A DNA stretch of 60,703 bases from NCBI GenBank assembly GCA_964544765.1, contig CAZJDM010000004.1, positions 1 through 60,703 on the forward strand, read 5' to 3'. Below are positions 15,458-24,808 of the stretch, one piece after another. Position numbers and translations under genes: made by a program. The number at the start of each line of letters is the position of its first letter. Within the stretch, counting starts at the first letter, position 1. Below the pieces are notes generated by a model, which saw only the letters and a program-made list of their open reading frames with translations, was not told the origin of the DNA and did not search any database. The DNA comes from CAZJDM01 sp964544765. Its GTDB lineage: Bacteria > Bdellovibrionota_B > Oligoflexia > CAYFLR01.

Positions 15458-15943
15458 ATGGAAGCTTTTGAAAAAATAATAAAATATCATGATGTTAAAG
15501 CCCTAAAGGACCGATTGGCTAATAAAGGTTTATCTGTTGTCTTTACTAATGGTTGCTTTGATATATTGCATTATGGGCATATAACTTATTTACAACAGGC
15601 AAAAAAACTGGCAGATATTTTAATTGTGGGTGTTAATACTGATAGTTCAATAAAAGCTATTAAGGGAAGAGATAGACCTATAAACAGGGAAAAAGAGCGA
15701 TGTCTACTCTTATCTTCGCTTGAATGTGTTGATTATGTTGTGCTTTTTTCTGAAGACACTCCGTATGACCTAATCAATATGATACAACCCCATGTGCTGG
15801 TTAAGGGAGGAGATTGGGTTCCGAATGAAATTGTGGGTAATGATATAGTTAATGCGTCAGGTGGAAAGGTTATGTCGTTACCTTATGTTGATGGCTATTC
15901 GACGACTGATTTAATCGATAGAATAGTAAAGACTTATGCTTAA
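15458..15943 (+). CDS. rfaE2: D-beta-D-heptose 1-phosphate adenylyltransferase (HldE C-terminal-type)
   Basis: 161 residues from the chosen ATG. Nucleotidyltransferase making ADP-heptose for LPS inner core. Seen: V-V-F-T-N-G-C-F-D-I-L-H-Y-G-H with the HxGH-type motif, A-D-I-L-I-V-G-V-N-T-D-S-S-I-K, K-G-R-D-R-P-I-N, L-V-K-G-G-D-W and the final G-Y-S-T-T-D-L-I. In E. coli this is the C-terminal half of HldE; here it is a separate gene placed before the kinase half. The frame is open back to 15395, but no start there has a good ribosome binding site; the ATG at 15458 matches family length. It lies divergent to purA and 38 bases before the kinase gene. Confidence 0.92.
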   Translation: MEAFEKIIKYHDVKALKDRLANKGLSVVFTNGCFDILHYGHITYLQQAKKLADILIVGVNTDSSIKAIKGRDRPINREKERCLLLSSLECVDYVVLFSEDTPYDLINMIQPHVLVKGGDWVPNEIVGNDIVNASGGKVMSLPYVDGYSTTDLIDRIVKTYA

Positions 15944-15981
15944 TAATTTATTGAAAATTAATAGAATTATAGAAAAGATTT

Positions 15982-16980
15982 ATGCTTAAAAATAAAATTG
16001 ATCAATATGAGAGTTTGATTAATGAATTTGAAGCCACAAATGTTCTAGTTGTAGGTGATTTAATATTAGATCAATATATTTATGGTGATATTAATCGAAT
16101 TTCTCCAGAAGCACCTGTTCCTGTTGTTAATATATCTTCGAAAATATTTAATTTAGGCGGTGCAGCTAATGTAGCCTCAAATATACGTTCATTGCAAGGT
16201 GGTGTCTATCTAGCAGGAGTGATCGGAGATGATTTTTATACCGGCACCTTTAAATCAATCTTAGCTAGTAATAAAATTGATTCGTCTATGATCATTACAG
16301 ATCAAAGCAGAAAAACAGCAATTAAGACCAGAGTTATTGCTCGTAATCAACATGTTGCTCGTATTGATGAAGAGGATACTTTTAGTCTCGATCAAGAATT
16401 GTCAAAACAATTAGAGGAAACAGTTTTGCAGAAAATTAATGATGGATCTACTGGAGCCATTATTTTTTCTGATTATAACAAAGGAACCTTAACAGATTCG
16501 TTACTTGCCAGTATTATCAAACGTGCCAAAAGTAAAAATATACCAATGTTCGCTGATATTAAGCATCAAAGATTACCCGTATATAGAAATATTGATGTGA
16601 TAAAGCCTAATTTAAAAGAAGCGTCTGAAATGTCCAGTGTTAATATTCAAAATGATTCTGATGTAGAGAAAGCGGGAAAAATTATTCAAGAAAAAATTGG
16701 ATGTAAGACTGTAGTAATAACAAGAGGTGATCAAGGTATTAGCATTATACCGGATAGTGATAAAATGATTACTATTCCTGCTATACCGCAAAACGTATTT
16801 GATGTAACTGGTGCCGGTGATACTGTTATTAGTACTTTTACTCTAGCTATTGCTAATAAAGCTTCTCTCTATGAAGCTGGCACTCTAGCAAACATAGCTG
16901 CCTACATAGCAGTTGGTAAATTGGGAACTTCTGCTGTTTCATTACAAGGTATTTTGAGCTACTTAAAAGATAGATGTTAG
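15982..16980 (+). CDS. rfaE1: D-glycero-beta-D-manno-heptose-7-phosphate kinase
   Basis: 332 residues, PfkB/ribokinase family, phosphorylating heptose-7-phosphate at C1 for ADP-heptose synthesis. Seen: V-V-G-D-L-I-L-D-Q-Y-I-Y-G, I-S-P-E-A-P-V-P-V, N-L-G-G-A-A-N-V-A-S-N, V-I-T-R-G-D-Q-G, and the catalytic F-D-V-T-G-A-G-D-T-V near residue 275. Length equals the stand-alone kinase form. It sits between the adenylyltransferase and a guanylate kinase, all same-strand with gaps under 40 bases, so the three are probably one operon. Confidence 0.93.
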   Translation: MLKNKIDQYESLINEFEATNVLVVGDLILDQYIYGDINRISPEAPVPVVNISSKIFNLGGAANVASNIRSLQGGVYLAGVIGDDFYTGTFKSILASNKIDSSMIITDQSRKTAIKTRVIARNQHVARIDEEDTFSLDQELSKQLEETVLQKINDGSTGAIIFSDYNKGTLTDSLLASIIKRAKSKNIPMFADIKHQRLPVYRNIDVIKPNLKEASEMSSVNIQNDSDVEKAGKIIQEKIGCKTVVITRGDQGISIIPDSDKMITIPAIPQNVFDVTGAGDTVISTFTLAIANKASLYEAGTLANIAAYIAVGKLGTSAVSLQGILSYLKDRC

Positions 16981-16997
16981 TAGTAAGTTGATAAAAT

Positions 16998-17690
16998 ATG
17001 ATTGAAATAAACACTGAGCCAAAAATTATTGTTGTGTCGGCTATATCAGGGACAGGCAAGACTTGCGTTGAAGCTGAATTAGTTAACCAAGTATCTAATA
17101 TAGAACGATCAATTTCTTACACTACTCGGACCAAGAGAGATGGAGAAATAGAGGGAAGTGATTATTATTTTATATCTGAATCTTCATTTTTAGATAAACT
17201 CAAACAAGGGGAATTTATTGAGCATGCGGTAGTGCATGAATCCTATTATGGAACATCTCGATTGAAGGTTGAAGAGTCGATTAGACAGGGAAAATTTATT
17301 TTATTAATTATTGATACTCAAGGAAAAGCACAGATAGTGCAGCGTCTGTCTAATGTTACTACTATTTTTATTTTACCTCCTTCAATTCAGGAACTTTATA
17401 ATCGTCTTAAAAATAGACAGTCTGAAAGTTATGATAAATTGTTAATTCGTCTTAAAAATGGATATAATGAAATGATGGCTGCTAGTAGGTATGATTACGC
17501 GGTTGTGAATAATACTGTAGAACAATGTTCTCAAGATATTATAGACATTCTAAACAAAAAGGATAACGCGGGTAACTTTGAAATTGGTCATCAAATGTCT
17601 CTGGTTGAAACTCTGCAAAAAGAATACCCCACCATATTAAAAAATTTAGAAAGCAAGTATAAAAACTGCCACAAACAAAACCACATCTAA
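16998..17690 (+). CDS. gmk: Guanylate kinase
   Basis: 230 residues, GMP to GDP using ATP. Seen: V-V-S-A-I-S-G-T-G-K-T (P-loop; its first Gly is Ala, as in the SAPSG variants of other Gram-negatives), I-S-Y-T-T-R-T-K-R-D-G-E (GMP-binding), D-Y-Y-F-I-S, G-E-F-I-E-H-A-V-V-H-E-S-Y-Y-G-T and I-I-D-T-Q-G-K-A. The usual D-V-D-x-Q-G is here I-D-T-Q-G, a small departure. The C-terminus is about 25 residues longer than typical. It follows rfaE1 by 17 bases and ends 22 bases before the convergent phosphofructokinase gene. Confidence 0.9.
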   Translation: MIEINTEPKIIVVSAISGTGKTCVEAELVNQVSNIERSISYTTRTKRDGEIEGSDYYFISESSFLDKLKQGEFIEHAVVHESYYGTSRLKVEESIRQGKFILLIIDTQGKAQIVQRLSNVTTIFILPPSIQELYNRLKNRQSESYDKLLIRLKNGYNEMMAASRYDYAVVNNTVEQCSQDIIDILNKKDNAGNFEIGHQMSLVETLQKEYPTILKNLESKYKNCHKQNHI

Positions 17691-17712
17691 AATCTGATAA
17701 TATCATATATTA

Positions 17713-19032
17713 TTACGCTGCCATTGTTATAGGCTGTCCGGTAGCGGATAATACATCTCTCCAGAAGGGACTTTCTGGATCGATTACATTACGATGAGAG
17801 ATAGCGAGTTCAATGGGAAGATGAACACATTGGTCGTGGATCAATCCAATTAGTAATTTTGTTTTCCCGGCCATAGCTGCATGTACTGCATTTGCTCCCA
17901 ATCTGGCGCAATAAATAGAATCATTTGGATTGGCAGGGGCGCTTCTAATCATATAACTAGGGTCGATGTATTTTAAATTGATTTCAATATTTTCTTTTTT
18001 AAAATAATTACTAATTTCCTTTTTTAAATAGGTTCCTATATCATCAAATTTTATATTACCTGATGGGTCCCTTTCCTTTGTCGCTTTAAGTAAGTTCTGG
18101 CCAGCTCCTTCAGCTACAACTACCACAGCATGATGTCTTTTTTTAACTCTCTTTCTTAAATGATAAAGAAAACCATTTTTACTGTAGAGGTCGAAAGAAA
18201 CTTCAGGAATTAGTACAAAATTAACATCATTTAAGGCAAGAGCTGTGTGAGCTGCAATAAAACCAGACTCTCTACCCATTAATTTAACTAATCCGATACC
18301 ATTAATAGCTCCTTGAGCTTCAATATGAGCTGAAGATATTGCATTAACAGCTAAAGAGACAGCTGTATCAAAGCCGAATGATTTGTGAATAAAACTTAAA
18401 TCGTTATCGATAGTCTTAGGAATACCGATTACAGCCAGTTTTGCACCTCTTTCTTTTGCTTCACGAGCTATTTTTAATGCTGCTTTTTGTGATCCGTCTC
18501 CTCCTATAACAAAAAGCATATTGATTTTGTGTTTATTGATAATTGTATCTATAATTTCCTTTCGTTCTCCGCTTCCTCTAGAAGCGCCTAGAATGGTACC
18601 CCCTGTTTGATGGATATTAGTCACTACATGAGGATGTAATATTATTGGAGGATAATTGTTTTCAGGAACCAGTCCACAGAAACCGTATCTAATTCCCGAG
18701 ATTTTTTTTACACCATATTGGTGCCACAGGCACATAACAATTGATCTAATTACATCGTTTAATCCTGGACACAATCCTCCACAGGTTATAATACCAGCAT
18801 GCACCTCTTCGGGTTTAAAAAATATTTTTTCCCTTGGACCGGCGAGTTCAAGTAGATTTTTTTTAGGATAAGATTTCGTGGGAGGATTCAAATCATAGAC
18901 AATGGTCTGGTCGTCGGTCACATAATTGGCTATTTTATCTCCATGAGTACTGGATAAAGAAATAGGTGAATTAATAAAAGGAGTTCCCAGAGTGGAGATC
19001 TGGAAGTTAAATTTATGATTATGATTAGCCAT
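17713..19032 (-). CDS. 6-phosphofructokinase (ATP-type residues)
   Basis: 439 residues of the phosphofructokinase family, fructose-6-phosphate to fructose-1,6-bisphosphate. Seen: I-T-C-G-G-L-C-P-G-L-N-D-V-I-R, the T-G-G-T-I-L-G-A-S-R-G region, V-I-G-G-D-G-S-Q-K-A-A, G-I-P-K-T-I-D-N-D-L-S, G-F-D-T-A and L-M-G-R-E-S-G-F-I-A-A. GGDG (rather than GGDD) points to ATP as donor, while Lys in PKTIDND follows the long 'group X'/plant-like subfamily. The donor remains an inference. An N-terminal extension of about 80 residues is typical of that subfamily. Its start is behind GGGAT. A second, PPi-type enzyme is encoded at 51034-52707. Confidence 0.88.
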   Translation of the reverse strand: MANHNHKFNFQISTLGTPFINSPISLSSTHGDKIANYVTDDQTIVYDLNPPTKSYPKKNLLELAGPREKIFFKPEEVHAGIITCGGLCPGLNDVIRSIVMCLWHQYGVKKISGIRYGFCGLVPENNYPPIILHPHVVTNIHQTGGTILGASRGSGERKEIIDTIINKHKINMLFVIGGDGSQKAALKIAREAKERGAKLAVIGIPKTIDNDLSFIHKSFGFDTAVSLAVNAISSAHIEAQGAINGIGLVKLMGRESGFIAAHTALALNDVNFVLIPEVSFDLYSKNGFLYHLRKRVKKRHHAVVVVAEGAGQNLLKATKERDPSGNIKFDDIGTYLKKEISNYFKKENIEINLKYIDPSYMIRSAPANPNDSIYCARLGANAVHAAMAGKTKLLIGLIHDQCVHLPIELAISHRNVIDPESPFWRDVLSATGQPITMAA

Positions 19033-19174
19033 AAAGAATTATCCCCTATCTTTGGATGTTATTCAGCATTATTAGATTGTCAAAAGACAATTAGTCAGAT
19101 ATTATAGTATAATTTTAATATATATAAATATATCAATCAAATTATATCGAAGAAAAAAGCTATTTCTAGTTAGA

Positions 19175-19188
19175 TTGCACTGAAAAAG
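19175..19188 (+). repeat. Interspersed 14-base repeat, copy 3
   Basis: TTGCACTGAAAAAG, identical to copy 1 and preceded by TTAGA as in copy 2. It lies between the smc stop and the phosphofructokinase start, about 40 bases past smc, on the opposite strand to both. Confidence 0.5.
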
Positions 19189-19227
19189 CAAATTTCTGCG
19201 TTGGTAATGAGTAAATGGGTGGGAGTT

Positions 19228-22200
19228 TCAGTTGGAATTAAGTTCAACCGACACTACTTTAGTAACTCCTGGTTCTTGCATGGTTATACCAAATAGTCCA
19301 TTAGCCACCTCAACAGAACGTTTGTTATGCGTTATAACGATGAATTGAAAGGTAGATGATAACTCCTTAAGGAGTTTATTGTATCTAACCACGTTACTTT
19401 CATCTAGAGGAGCATCTACTTCATCTAAAATACAAAAACAAGTTGGCTTGGTCTTCAGCATAGAAAATATTAGGCTTATAGCGGTTAAGGCTTTTTCTCC
19501 ACCTGAAAACAAAGAAATACTCTGTAGTTTTTTTCCGGGCAAACTAGCAATAATATCGACACCAGCTTCGAGTATTTCTTTGTCATTATCAATTTCTAAT
19601 CTAGCTTCACCTCCAGAGAATAGAATTGGAAATAATTCACCAAAATGTTTATTAACCTGGTCAAAGGTCTTTTTGAACATTGTTTGAGCCATCTCATGAG
19701 AATCAGCAATAGCTGTTTGCAATTGTTCTATGGTGTTTTCAATATCTTCTTTCTGTTTTTGATTAAATTCAATTCTATCAACTATTTTATTAAAATCATC
19801 GATAGCTAATAAATTTACAGGACCTATCCATTCAATGTGTTCATTCAATTGTTTGATTCTAGCTTGAAGTTTATCTTCATTAAATTGTTCAGTAGTGTAT
19901 TGTTGGTAGTTTTCGGCTAAAGGTAATCCGGCTTTTTCAGAGTAATTTTCTTCTAACTGTTTCATATGAAGGTTAGTAGAGGCTACTTCCAATTGCAGTT
20001 TACTACTTTGATCTTTTAGTTTTTCTTTCTTTTGTATAGATGTTTTAAACTCTTTATCTAAGTCATTTAATTTATTTCTTAACAATTCCATATGTTGGTT
20101 GTTACTACCTAAAAACCCATCATGTTCTTTTTTAAGCATAATGGCCTTAACAACATCTTGATCTAATTTATCGATGTCTGCTTTTACCTCATTAATTTCG
20201 TTATTGGCGATTAAAATATCTTTTTCTCTTTTTTGAATACCTTCTTTTATTTTCTGTGTCGTTTGTATCAATTGTGATATTTCATTGTTCTTGGAATTTA
20301 TCTTTTCTTGTAAAGTAGCTAGAGATATTTTTTCTTTAGAGAATTGGTTTGAAATGTCTTTTTCTTGTTTTAATGAAGATTCTATATTCCTTTTTTCTCT
20401 TTTAATTTCTGTTTCTAGGGTTTGTTTAGCTTTTTCAGCATCACTTAATCGTTGTTGATTGTTATCAAGCTGGTTTTGGTATGTATTTTTTTCCTTTAAA
20501 AAATCATTAAATTCATTTTGTATTATGTTTTTTTCTTTTTCAAGGCGTGAAATATTCTCTAGCGTTTTTTCGAGATCTTTTTGATTAGTTAATACTTTTA
20601 CTTTATATTCATCTATTTCTTCATTAATTTTTTGTAGAGAATTCTTTATTTCGCTCTGATGTTCAGCTATTTGGGCTTTTTTATTTTCTAAATCAGTTTT
20701 TTGCAAAAATAGATGTTTCTGTTGAATCTCTAGTTCTTGAATTTGTTTTTTTTGTTTTTTATTCTTTAAAACTTCGTTGTCACTGGAATTCATTCCAATA
20801 TGGATGATCCCGCTTGATTCAATAATCTGGTTATTGTGTGTAATAATTAAGGAGGAGTTGAAAATTAATTCAATAATACTATTCAAGTTAGATAAATTGT
20901 CCAATACCCAAATACGTGAGAGTAGCCATTCAATTTCATCCTTGAATTTACCTGTAACCTTGAGAAAATGTTTTAACGGCAGGACATGATTGTTGTTATT
21001 ATCCTCGGACGATCCTAAAGGAAGCTCTGATTTGATTTTATTCTGATACTTAATTAAATTTTCAATATTTTCAATGCATAGAAGTGAAACATTATAGCCT
21101 TGGTCCGTTGCAATTTGGCATAGTTGATCCAAATCTTTTTTAGTTTCAACTACTATGGTATCTAAAAGAGGAAATAAAATCCTGTCAATTATCTCTGGAT
21201 TTAGTTTAGATTGAGTAATGAGGTTTTTATTTACTTTTAAACATTCTGATAATGCTGACCATTTTATGGTACAAGATTGTAGTTCTTTGGTAAAATCTTT
21301 GTCGTGTATAGTAATTTGGGAGAGGGTTTCTATTTTCGAATTATTGGAAATGTGTTGATTGTCAATATCCTTAAGTTGTTGTTCTAGAGAGATTAATTCA
21401 TTGTCAACCTGATCTTTCGTATTTAATAACTCTAATTTTTGGTTATCTTGGAGATCCTGTTCCTTTGTTAATTCTTGAGCAACTTTGCCGTGTTTATTTT
21501 GATTATTTGTTAAGGTTTTAATTTCAAGGTTTTTAGCTTGTAATTGTTCTTCAAAAGATATTCGGGTTGTATCAACATTGTTGATTTTATTTTGTAGGTC
21601 AACTGCCTTATTTTTGAAGAGAGATATTTCTTCTATTTTGGAAATTAAGAGATCTTGTTTATCTTCAATGAGTTGTTGGTTTTCTTTTAATTGTTTTTCT
21701 ATTGATAGTGATTGGGTCTTACTGAGATCAATCTTTTCATTTATTTTCTCAAGGATCTTTTTATTTTTGTTTATTTGCTTTTCTAAGGATAATTTTTCTT
21801 GTTCATTATTCTGAAGATCCTTTTGTGAATTAACGCATTCTTGTCCATCCTCTTCTTTGCGGTTATGTAGATCCTTTAATCTTTTTCCTAAAAACTCTCT
21901 TTTCGTTTCAGCGGAACTAATAAACTCTTCCTGTTTAAATACCTCTCTTTGGGCATTAGATAATTTACTTTCAAGAGGTATAATTTCATTTTGAATAGTG
22001 GATTTTTTTAGTTCATATGCTCCTAAAGCGGAGGCTACTTCGGTTTCTTCATCAAAGAGTCGCTCTGATTTTTTCTGATACTTTTCGAATCTTTTTTTAT
22101 AATTGTTATATTGATTAGCAATTAAGATAATTTCAGAATTTTTTAGCTCATTTTGTAGATCCTTGTAGCGGTTTGCCTTGTCTACCTGATCTTGGAGCCT

Positions 22201-22818
22201 GTTTTTTTGATCTTCCAGCTCTTTAAGGATATCGCTTATTCGATTTAAATTTTCCTGAGTACCTAGTAACATCTTTTCGGATTCATTGATTCTGGCTTTA
22301 TAGATAGTTACACCAGCGGTGTCCTCGATCATTTGCCTTATTTCTTCTGGTTTGGCACTTATTATTCTCTCAATCTGACCTTGAGCAATAATAGCGTAAG
22401 TTCTTGATCCTAAACCAGCAGAAAGAAAAAAATTGGTTATATCTTTTAGGCGACAGGCATTCTTATTGATGGAATAATCACGCTCACCAGTTCTGTAGAT
22501 TCGTCTAGTAAGTACAATCTCGCTATGGTTTATATATTCGGGGGGACAGTCTCCTTTATTGTTTAAGAAAGTTAAGCTAGCTTCAGCATAGTTGAGAGGT
22601 TTTTTATTTTTAGTTCCTCCGAAAATAATATCCGAAGATTCTTCTCCTCTTAAAATCCTAGGATTTTGTTCGCCCATAACCCAGCGAACTGAATCAACAA
22701 TATTAGATTTTCCACAACCATTAGGGCCAACGATTCCCGTTATTCCATTTTTAAATTCAAATGAAGTTGGTTCGACAAATGATTTGAAGCCAGTAATTTG
22801 TAATTTAGACAAGAACAT
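19228..22818 (-). CDS. smc: Chromosome segregation protein SMC
   Basis: 1196 residues, the full length of bacterial SMC, the ATPase of the SMC-ScpAB condensin that organises and segregates the chromosome. Seen: N-terminal F-K-S-F with G-I-V-G-P-N-G-C-G-K-S-N (Walker A), V-R-W-V-M-G-E-Q; long coiled coils with an intervening hinge region (about 515-660); C-terminal S-L-F-S-G-G-E-K-A-L-T-A-I (signature) and C-F-C-I-L-D-E-V-D-A-P-L-D (Walker B). All ATPase motifs are intact. ScpA and ScpB are not in the window. A lipoprotein gene lies just upstream on the same strand. Confidence 0.97.
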   Translation of the reverse strand: MFLSKLQITGFKSFVEPTSFEFKNGITGIVGPNGCGKSNIVDSVRWVMGEQNPRILRGEESSDIIFGGTKNKKPLNYAEASLTFLNNKGDCPPEYINHSEIVLTRRIYRTGERDYSINKNACRLKDITNFFLSAGLGSRTYAIIAQGQIERIISAKPEEIRQMIEDTAGVTIYKARINESEKMLLGTQENLNRISDILKELEDQKNRLQDQVDKANRYKDLQNELKNSEIILIANQYNNYKKRFEKYQKKSERLFDEETEVASALGAYELKKSTIQNEIIPLESKLSNAQREVFKQEEFISSAETKREFLGKRLKDLHNRKEEDGQECVNSQKDLQNNEQEKLSLEKQINKNKKILEKINEKIDLSKTQSLSIEKQLKENQQLIEDKQDLLISKIEEISLFKNKAVDLQNKINNVDTTRISFEEQLQAKNLEIKTLTNNQNKHGKVAQELTKEQDLQDNQKLELLNTKDQVDNELISLEQQLKDIDNQHISNNSKIETLSQITIHDKDFTKELQSCTIKWSALSECLKVNKNLITQSKLNPEIIDRILFPLLDTIVVETKKDLDQLCQIATDQGYNVSLLCIENIENLIKYQNKIKSELPLGSSEDNNNNHVLPLKHFLKVTGKFKDEIEWLLSRIWVLDNLSNLNSIIELIFNSSLIITHNNQIIESSGIIHIGMNSSDNEVLKNKKQKKQIQELEIQQKHLFLQKTDLENKKAQIAEHQSEIKNSLQKINEEIDEYKVKVLTNQKDLEKTLENISRLEKEKNIIQNEFNDFLKEKNTYQNQLDNNQQRLSDAEKAKQTLETEIKREKRNIESSLKQEKDISNQFSKEKISLATLQEKINSKNNEISQLIQTTQKIKEGIQKREKDILIANNEINEVKADIDKLDQDVVKAIMLKKEHDGFLGSNNQHMELLRNKLNDLDKEFKTSIQKKEKLKDQSSKLQLEVASTNLHMKQLEENYSEKAGLPLAENYQQYTTEQFNEDKLQARIKQLNEHIEWIGPVNLLAIDDFNKIVDRIEFNQKQKEDIENTIEQLQTAIADSHEMAQTMFKKTFDQVNKHFGELFPILFSGGEARLEIDNDKEILEAGVDIIASLPGKKLQSISLFSGGEKALTAISLIFSMLKTKPTCFCILDEVDAPLDESNVVRYNKLLKELSSTFQFIVITHNKRSVEVANGLFGITMQEPGVTKVVSVELNSN

Positions 22819-22856
22819 ATTAATTAATATTCCTTCACTAATTAACAGCGTATATA

Positions 22857-24170
22857 TCAGTCAATAGTTCTTAATTCAGAGAACTTACCATCAACATAGG
22901 AAACTACACTAATAGAATTAATATACATATTTAAGATATAAAATTTATCATTACTTTTAGTGAAATCTAAACTACCCGCTCCATTAGGTAAATTATACTG
23001 AGGAAGCTTATTTTTGTCAGTAGTCACGGGTACGTGTTCAATCGCAAGGCTTGATTGAACGTTGTTAGCATATTCTTTATTGTATTTCCAATTGACTGTA
23101 AGAAGTTTTTCAGTTCCATTCTCCTGAAAATAGTAAAACTCAACAGGAAAGTCGTTATTTACATCTTTATCGAATTCAAACAATCGAATTATCTCAAATT
23201 TAAGATCGTTTGATGTTTGATAGTTAGATACTACAAAGACAGTTCCGTTTCCTCTAATTGTAGTGATGAAAGCCTCTTCATTACGAGCTAGTTGCTGGGC
23301 CGACCAATCATTATTGTTGCTGTTTTCTGAAGTGGTATCAGGGGTGGAAGCTTCATCTTTTTCGATAACATATTTAACAATGAAGTTTCCCCAAACAGTA
23401 TCGTCTCGGTTAAAACCTTTTATGTAAGCAGAGTATGGCTGGTAATCAGTTTGATCTAAATTATCCAGTTCATAAATGAAGTACTTATATATATGAGCAT
23501 TAGATTCCTTAATTTGTTTTACTTTGGATTCATTAGGATCCAGCATACCGGGATAAGTGGGTAAAAACAAAAGGGCGTTTCTTTCGGGGATATAGTGCAT
23601 GACTTCAGTATGTAATTCAAGCTTTGCAAGTAGTTTTGTTTGGGGAACTCCAGGAGTAATTTGATATAAATAGCTATTATCATAATGAATAATTCCGGCA
23701 ATGGGCCTGGTTCTGGTTGTAACAAAAACTCTTTGTTCGTTCTCATCAGACTCAAGCATATAGGGAGCAGAGGTAGTTTCTGCTCCCTCAAAATCAAATT
23801 CGTAATTTAATTCAAATTTAGGTGAGAGCGGGTTAGAAACATCAAATTGCATAACATTTCTGTTTAAAAAACAGGAAATTAACAATTTTCTTTTATTTTT
23901 TAGTAATAACATTTTTGAGGAGAGTGAGGGAATTTCAACAGCAGCTACTTTTTTATCAGTATTTGTGTCAATAACTAACAAAGAACCTGTTTTGTAGATA
24001 TGATTATAATTGCTATTAATGACCAGTAAATAGTTGTCAATTAGGACCTGATCCATGGGACCACTAAGATTGAGTTGTATCTCGCTGGTTTTTTCTTCAC
24101 TATCGTTACAGTTCACAACGATCAGGCTTAGAGTCATTATTATTGAAAAGATAAAAGCAATCAATCTCAT
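22857..24170 (-). CDS. Lipoprotein, probable beta-propeller
   Basis: 437 residues. The signal region ends in I-V-V-N-C-N, a lipobox with Cys at about residue 21. The rest is beta-rich with spaced hydrophobic strands and phrases such as L-L-V-I-D-T-N-T-D-K-K-V-A-A-V-E-I and M-Q-F-D-V-S-N-P-L-S-P, which recall YncE/LVIVD-type beta-propeller lipoproteins. Family assignment is by look only. It ends 38 bases before the smc start; no functional tie to SMC is implied. Its upstream region carries the perfect palindrome at 24189-24208. Confidence 0.65.
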   Translation of the reverse strand: MRLIAFIFSIIMTLSLIVVNCNDSEEKTSEIQLNLSGPMDQVLIDNYLLVINSNYNHIYKTGSLLVIDTNTDKKVAAVEIPSLSSKMLLLKNKRKLLISCFLNRNVMQFDVSNPLSPKFELNYEFDFEGAETTSAPYMLESDENEQRVFVTTRTRPIAGIIHYDNSYLYQITPGVPQTKLLAKLELHTEVMHYIPERNALLFLPTYPGMLDPNESKVKQIKESNAHIYKYFIYELDNLDQTDYQPYSAYIKGFNRDDTVWGNFIVKYVIEKDEASTPDTTSENSNNNDWSAQQLARNEEAFITTIRGNGTVFVVSNYQTSNDLKFEIIRLFEFDKDVNNDFPVEFYYFQENGTEKLLTVNWKYNKEYANNVQSSLAIEHVPVTTDKNKLPQYNLPNGAGSLDFTKSNDKFYILNMYINSISVVSYVDGKFSELRTID

Positions 24171-24188
24171 AACGCGTAATTATTACAT

Positions 24189-24208
24189 TTGCTTTTATTT
24201 AAAAGCAA
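24189..24208. promoter_or_regulatory. Perfect palindrome before the lipoprotein gene
   Basis: TTGCTTTT-4-AAAAGCAA, 8-base arms, ending 18 bases upstream of the lipoprotein ATG (24170, minus strand). It may be an operator or a leader hairpin. Confidence 0.4.
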
Positions 24209-24320
24209 CATAAAAACAAAAAAAGTGCTCAATTCTCAGTCTTCTGCTATCAGAAAAGTTACTCTAGTTGAAAACTGTTTGTTGTTACCAGAGGCCGCAA
24301 GTTATTAAAGTTTTATTATA

Positions 24321-24340
24321 CATAGTAGAGTAATACTATG
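24321..24340. promoter_or_regulatory. Inverted repeat upstream of the receiver-like gene
   Basis: CATAGTA (24321-24327) and TACTATG (24334-24340) with a 6-base centre, about 70 bases before the gene at 24410. Candidate operator; no factor identified. Confidence 0.35.
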
Positions 24341-24409
24341 ATATTATGGAAAAGATACAATGATTTAATATAAATAGATCTTTATAACAAATCTAAGGAC
24401 CAAAAAAAT

Positions 24410-24793
24410 ATGACAGTAAAAAAAGTCTTAATTATTGATTATTCAGCATCAATACGGATGCTAATAAAAATGTCAATACGTAAATACGGATGTGATATTT
24501 GTGATGCTGTGGATGGAGCCGATGGTATAAAAAGGGCTCACGCAGAAAAATTTGATATTATTTTTACGGCTTATGATATACCAGAAATGAATGCTTTTGA
24601 AATGATTGAGAAGATAAGAGAGATTCCGGGTTATTCAAAAACACCTTTTGTTGTTATTGCTACAAATACCAATAATGTCATGGCAATGAAAAGGCGCAAA
24701 TTAGGAGTAAAAGCCTGGATAACAAAGCCTTTTCAACCTATGGCGCTAGCAAAGGTAATGGATCATTATATATCTAAACCATCAAAAAAATAA
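24410..24793 (+). CDS. CheY-like receiver lacking the phosphoacceptor Asp
   Basis: 127 residues, a stand-alone receiver domain. The fold markers are there: K-K-V-L-I-I-D near the start, T-P-F-V-V-I-A-T (switch Thr, residue about 85) and I-T-K-P-F-Q-P (conserved Lys, about 106). But the acidic pair D-D is D-Y (10-11), and the phosphorylation site, normally T-D-x-x-M-P, reads T-A-Y-D-I-P-E-M, putting Ala-54 where Asp should be. It cannot be phosphorylated in the usual way, so it probably works as a protein-interaction module or through another signal. The STAS/zinc-ribbon gene follows after 15 bases on the same strand, so the pair likely acts together. Confidence 0.8.
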   Translation: MTVKKVLIIDYSASIRMLIKMSIRKYGCDICDAVDGADGIKRAHAEKFDIIFTAYDIPEMNAFEMIEKIREIPGYSKTPFVVIATNTNNVMAMKRRKLGVKAWITKPFQPMALAKVMDHYISKPSKK

Positions 24794-24808
24794 AAAATAG
24801 GGAGAAAA

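Noticed and set aside
19379..22867. Short plus-strand frames inside smc
   Set aside because: Shadows of a well-supported 1196-residue gene.
22857..24170. ScpA/ScpB-type partner upstream of smc
   Set aside because: The product is a lipoprotein with a lipobox and propeller-like strands; it has no kleisin features.
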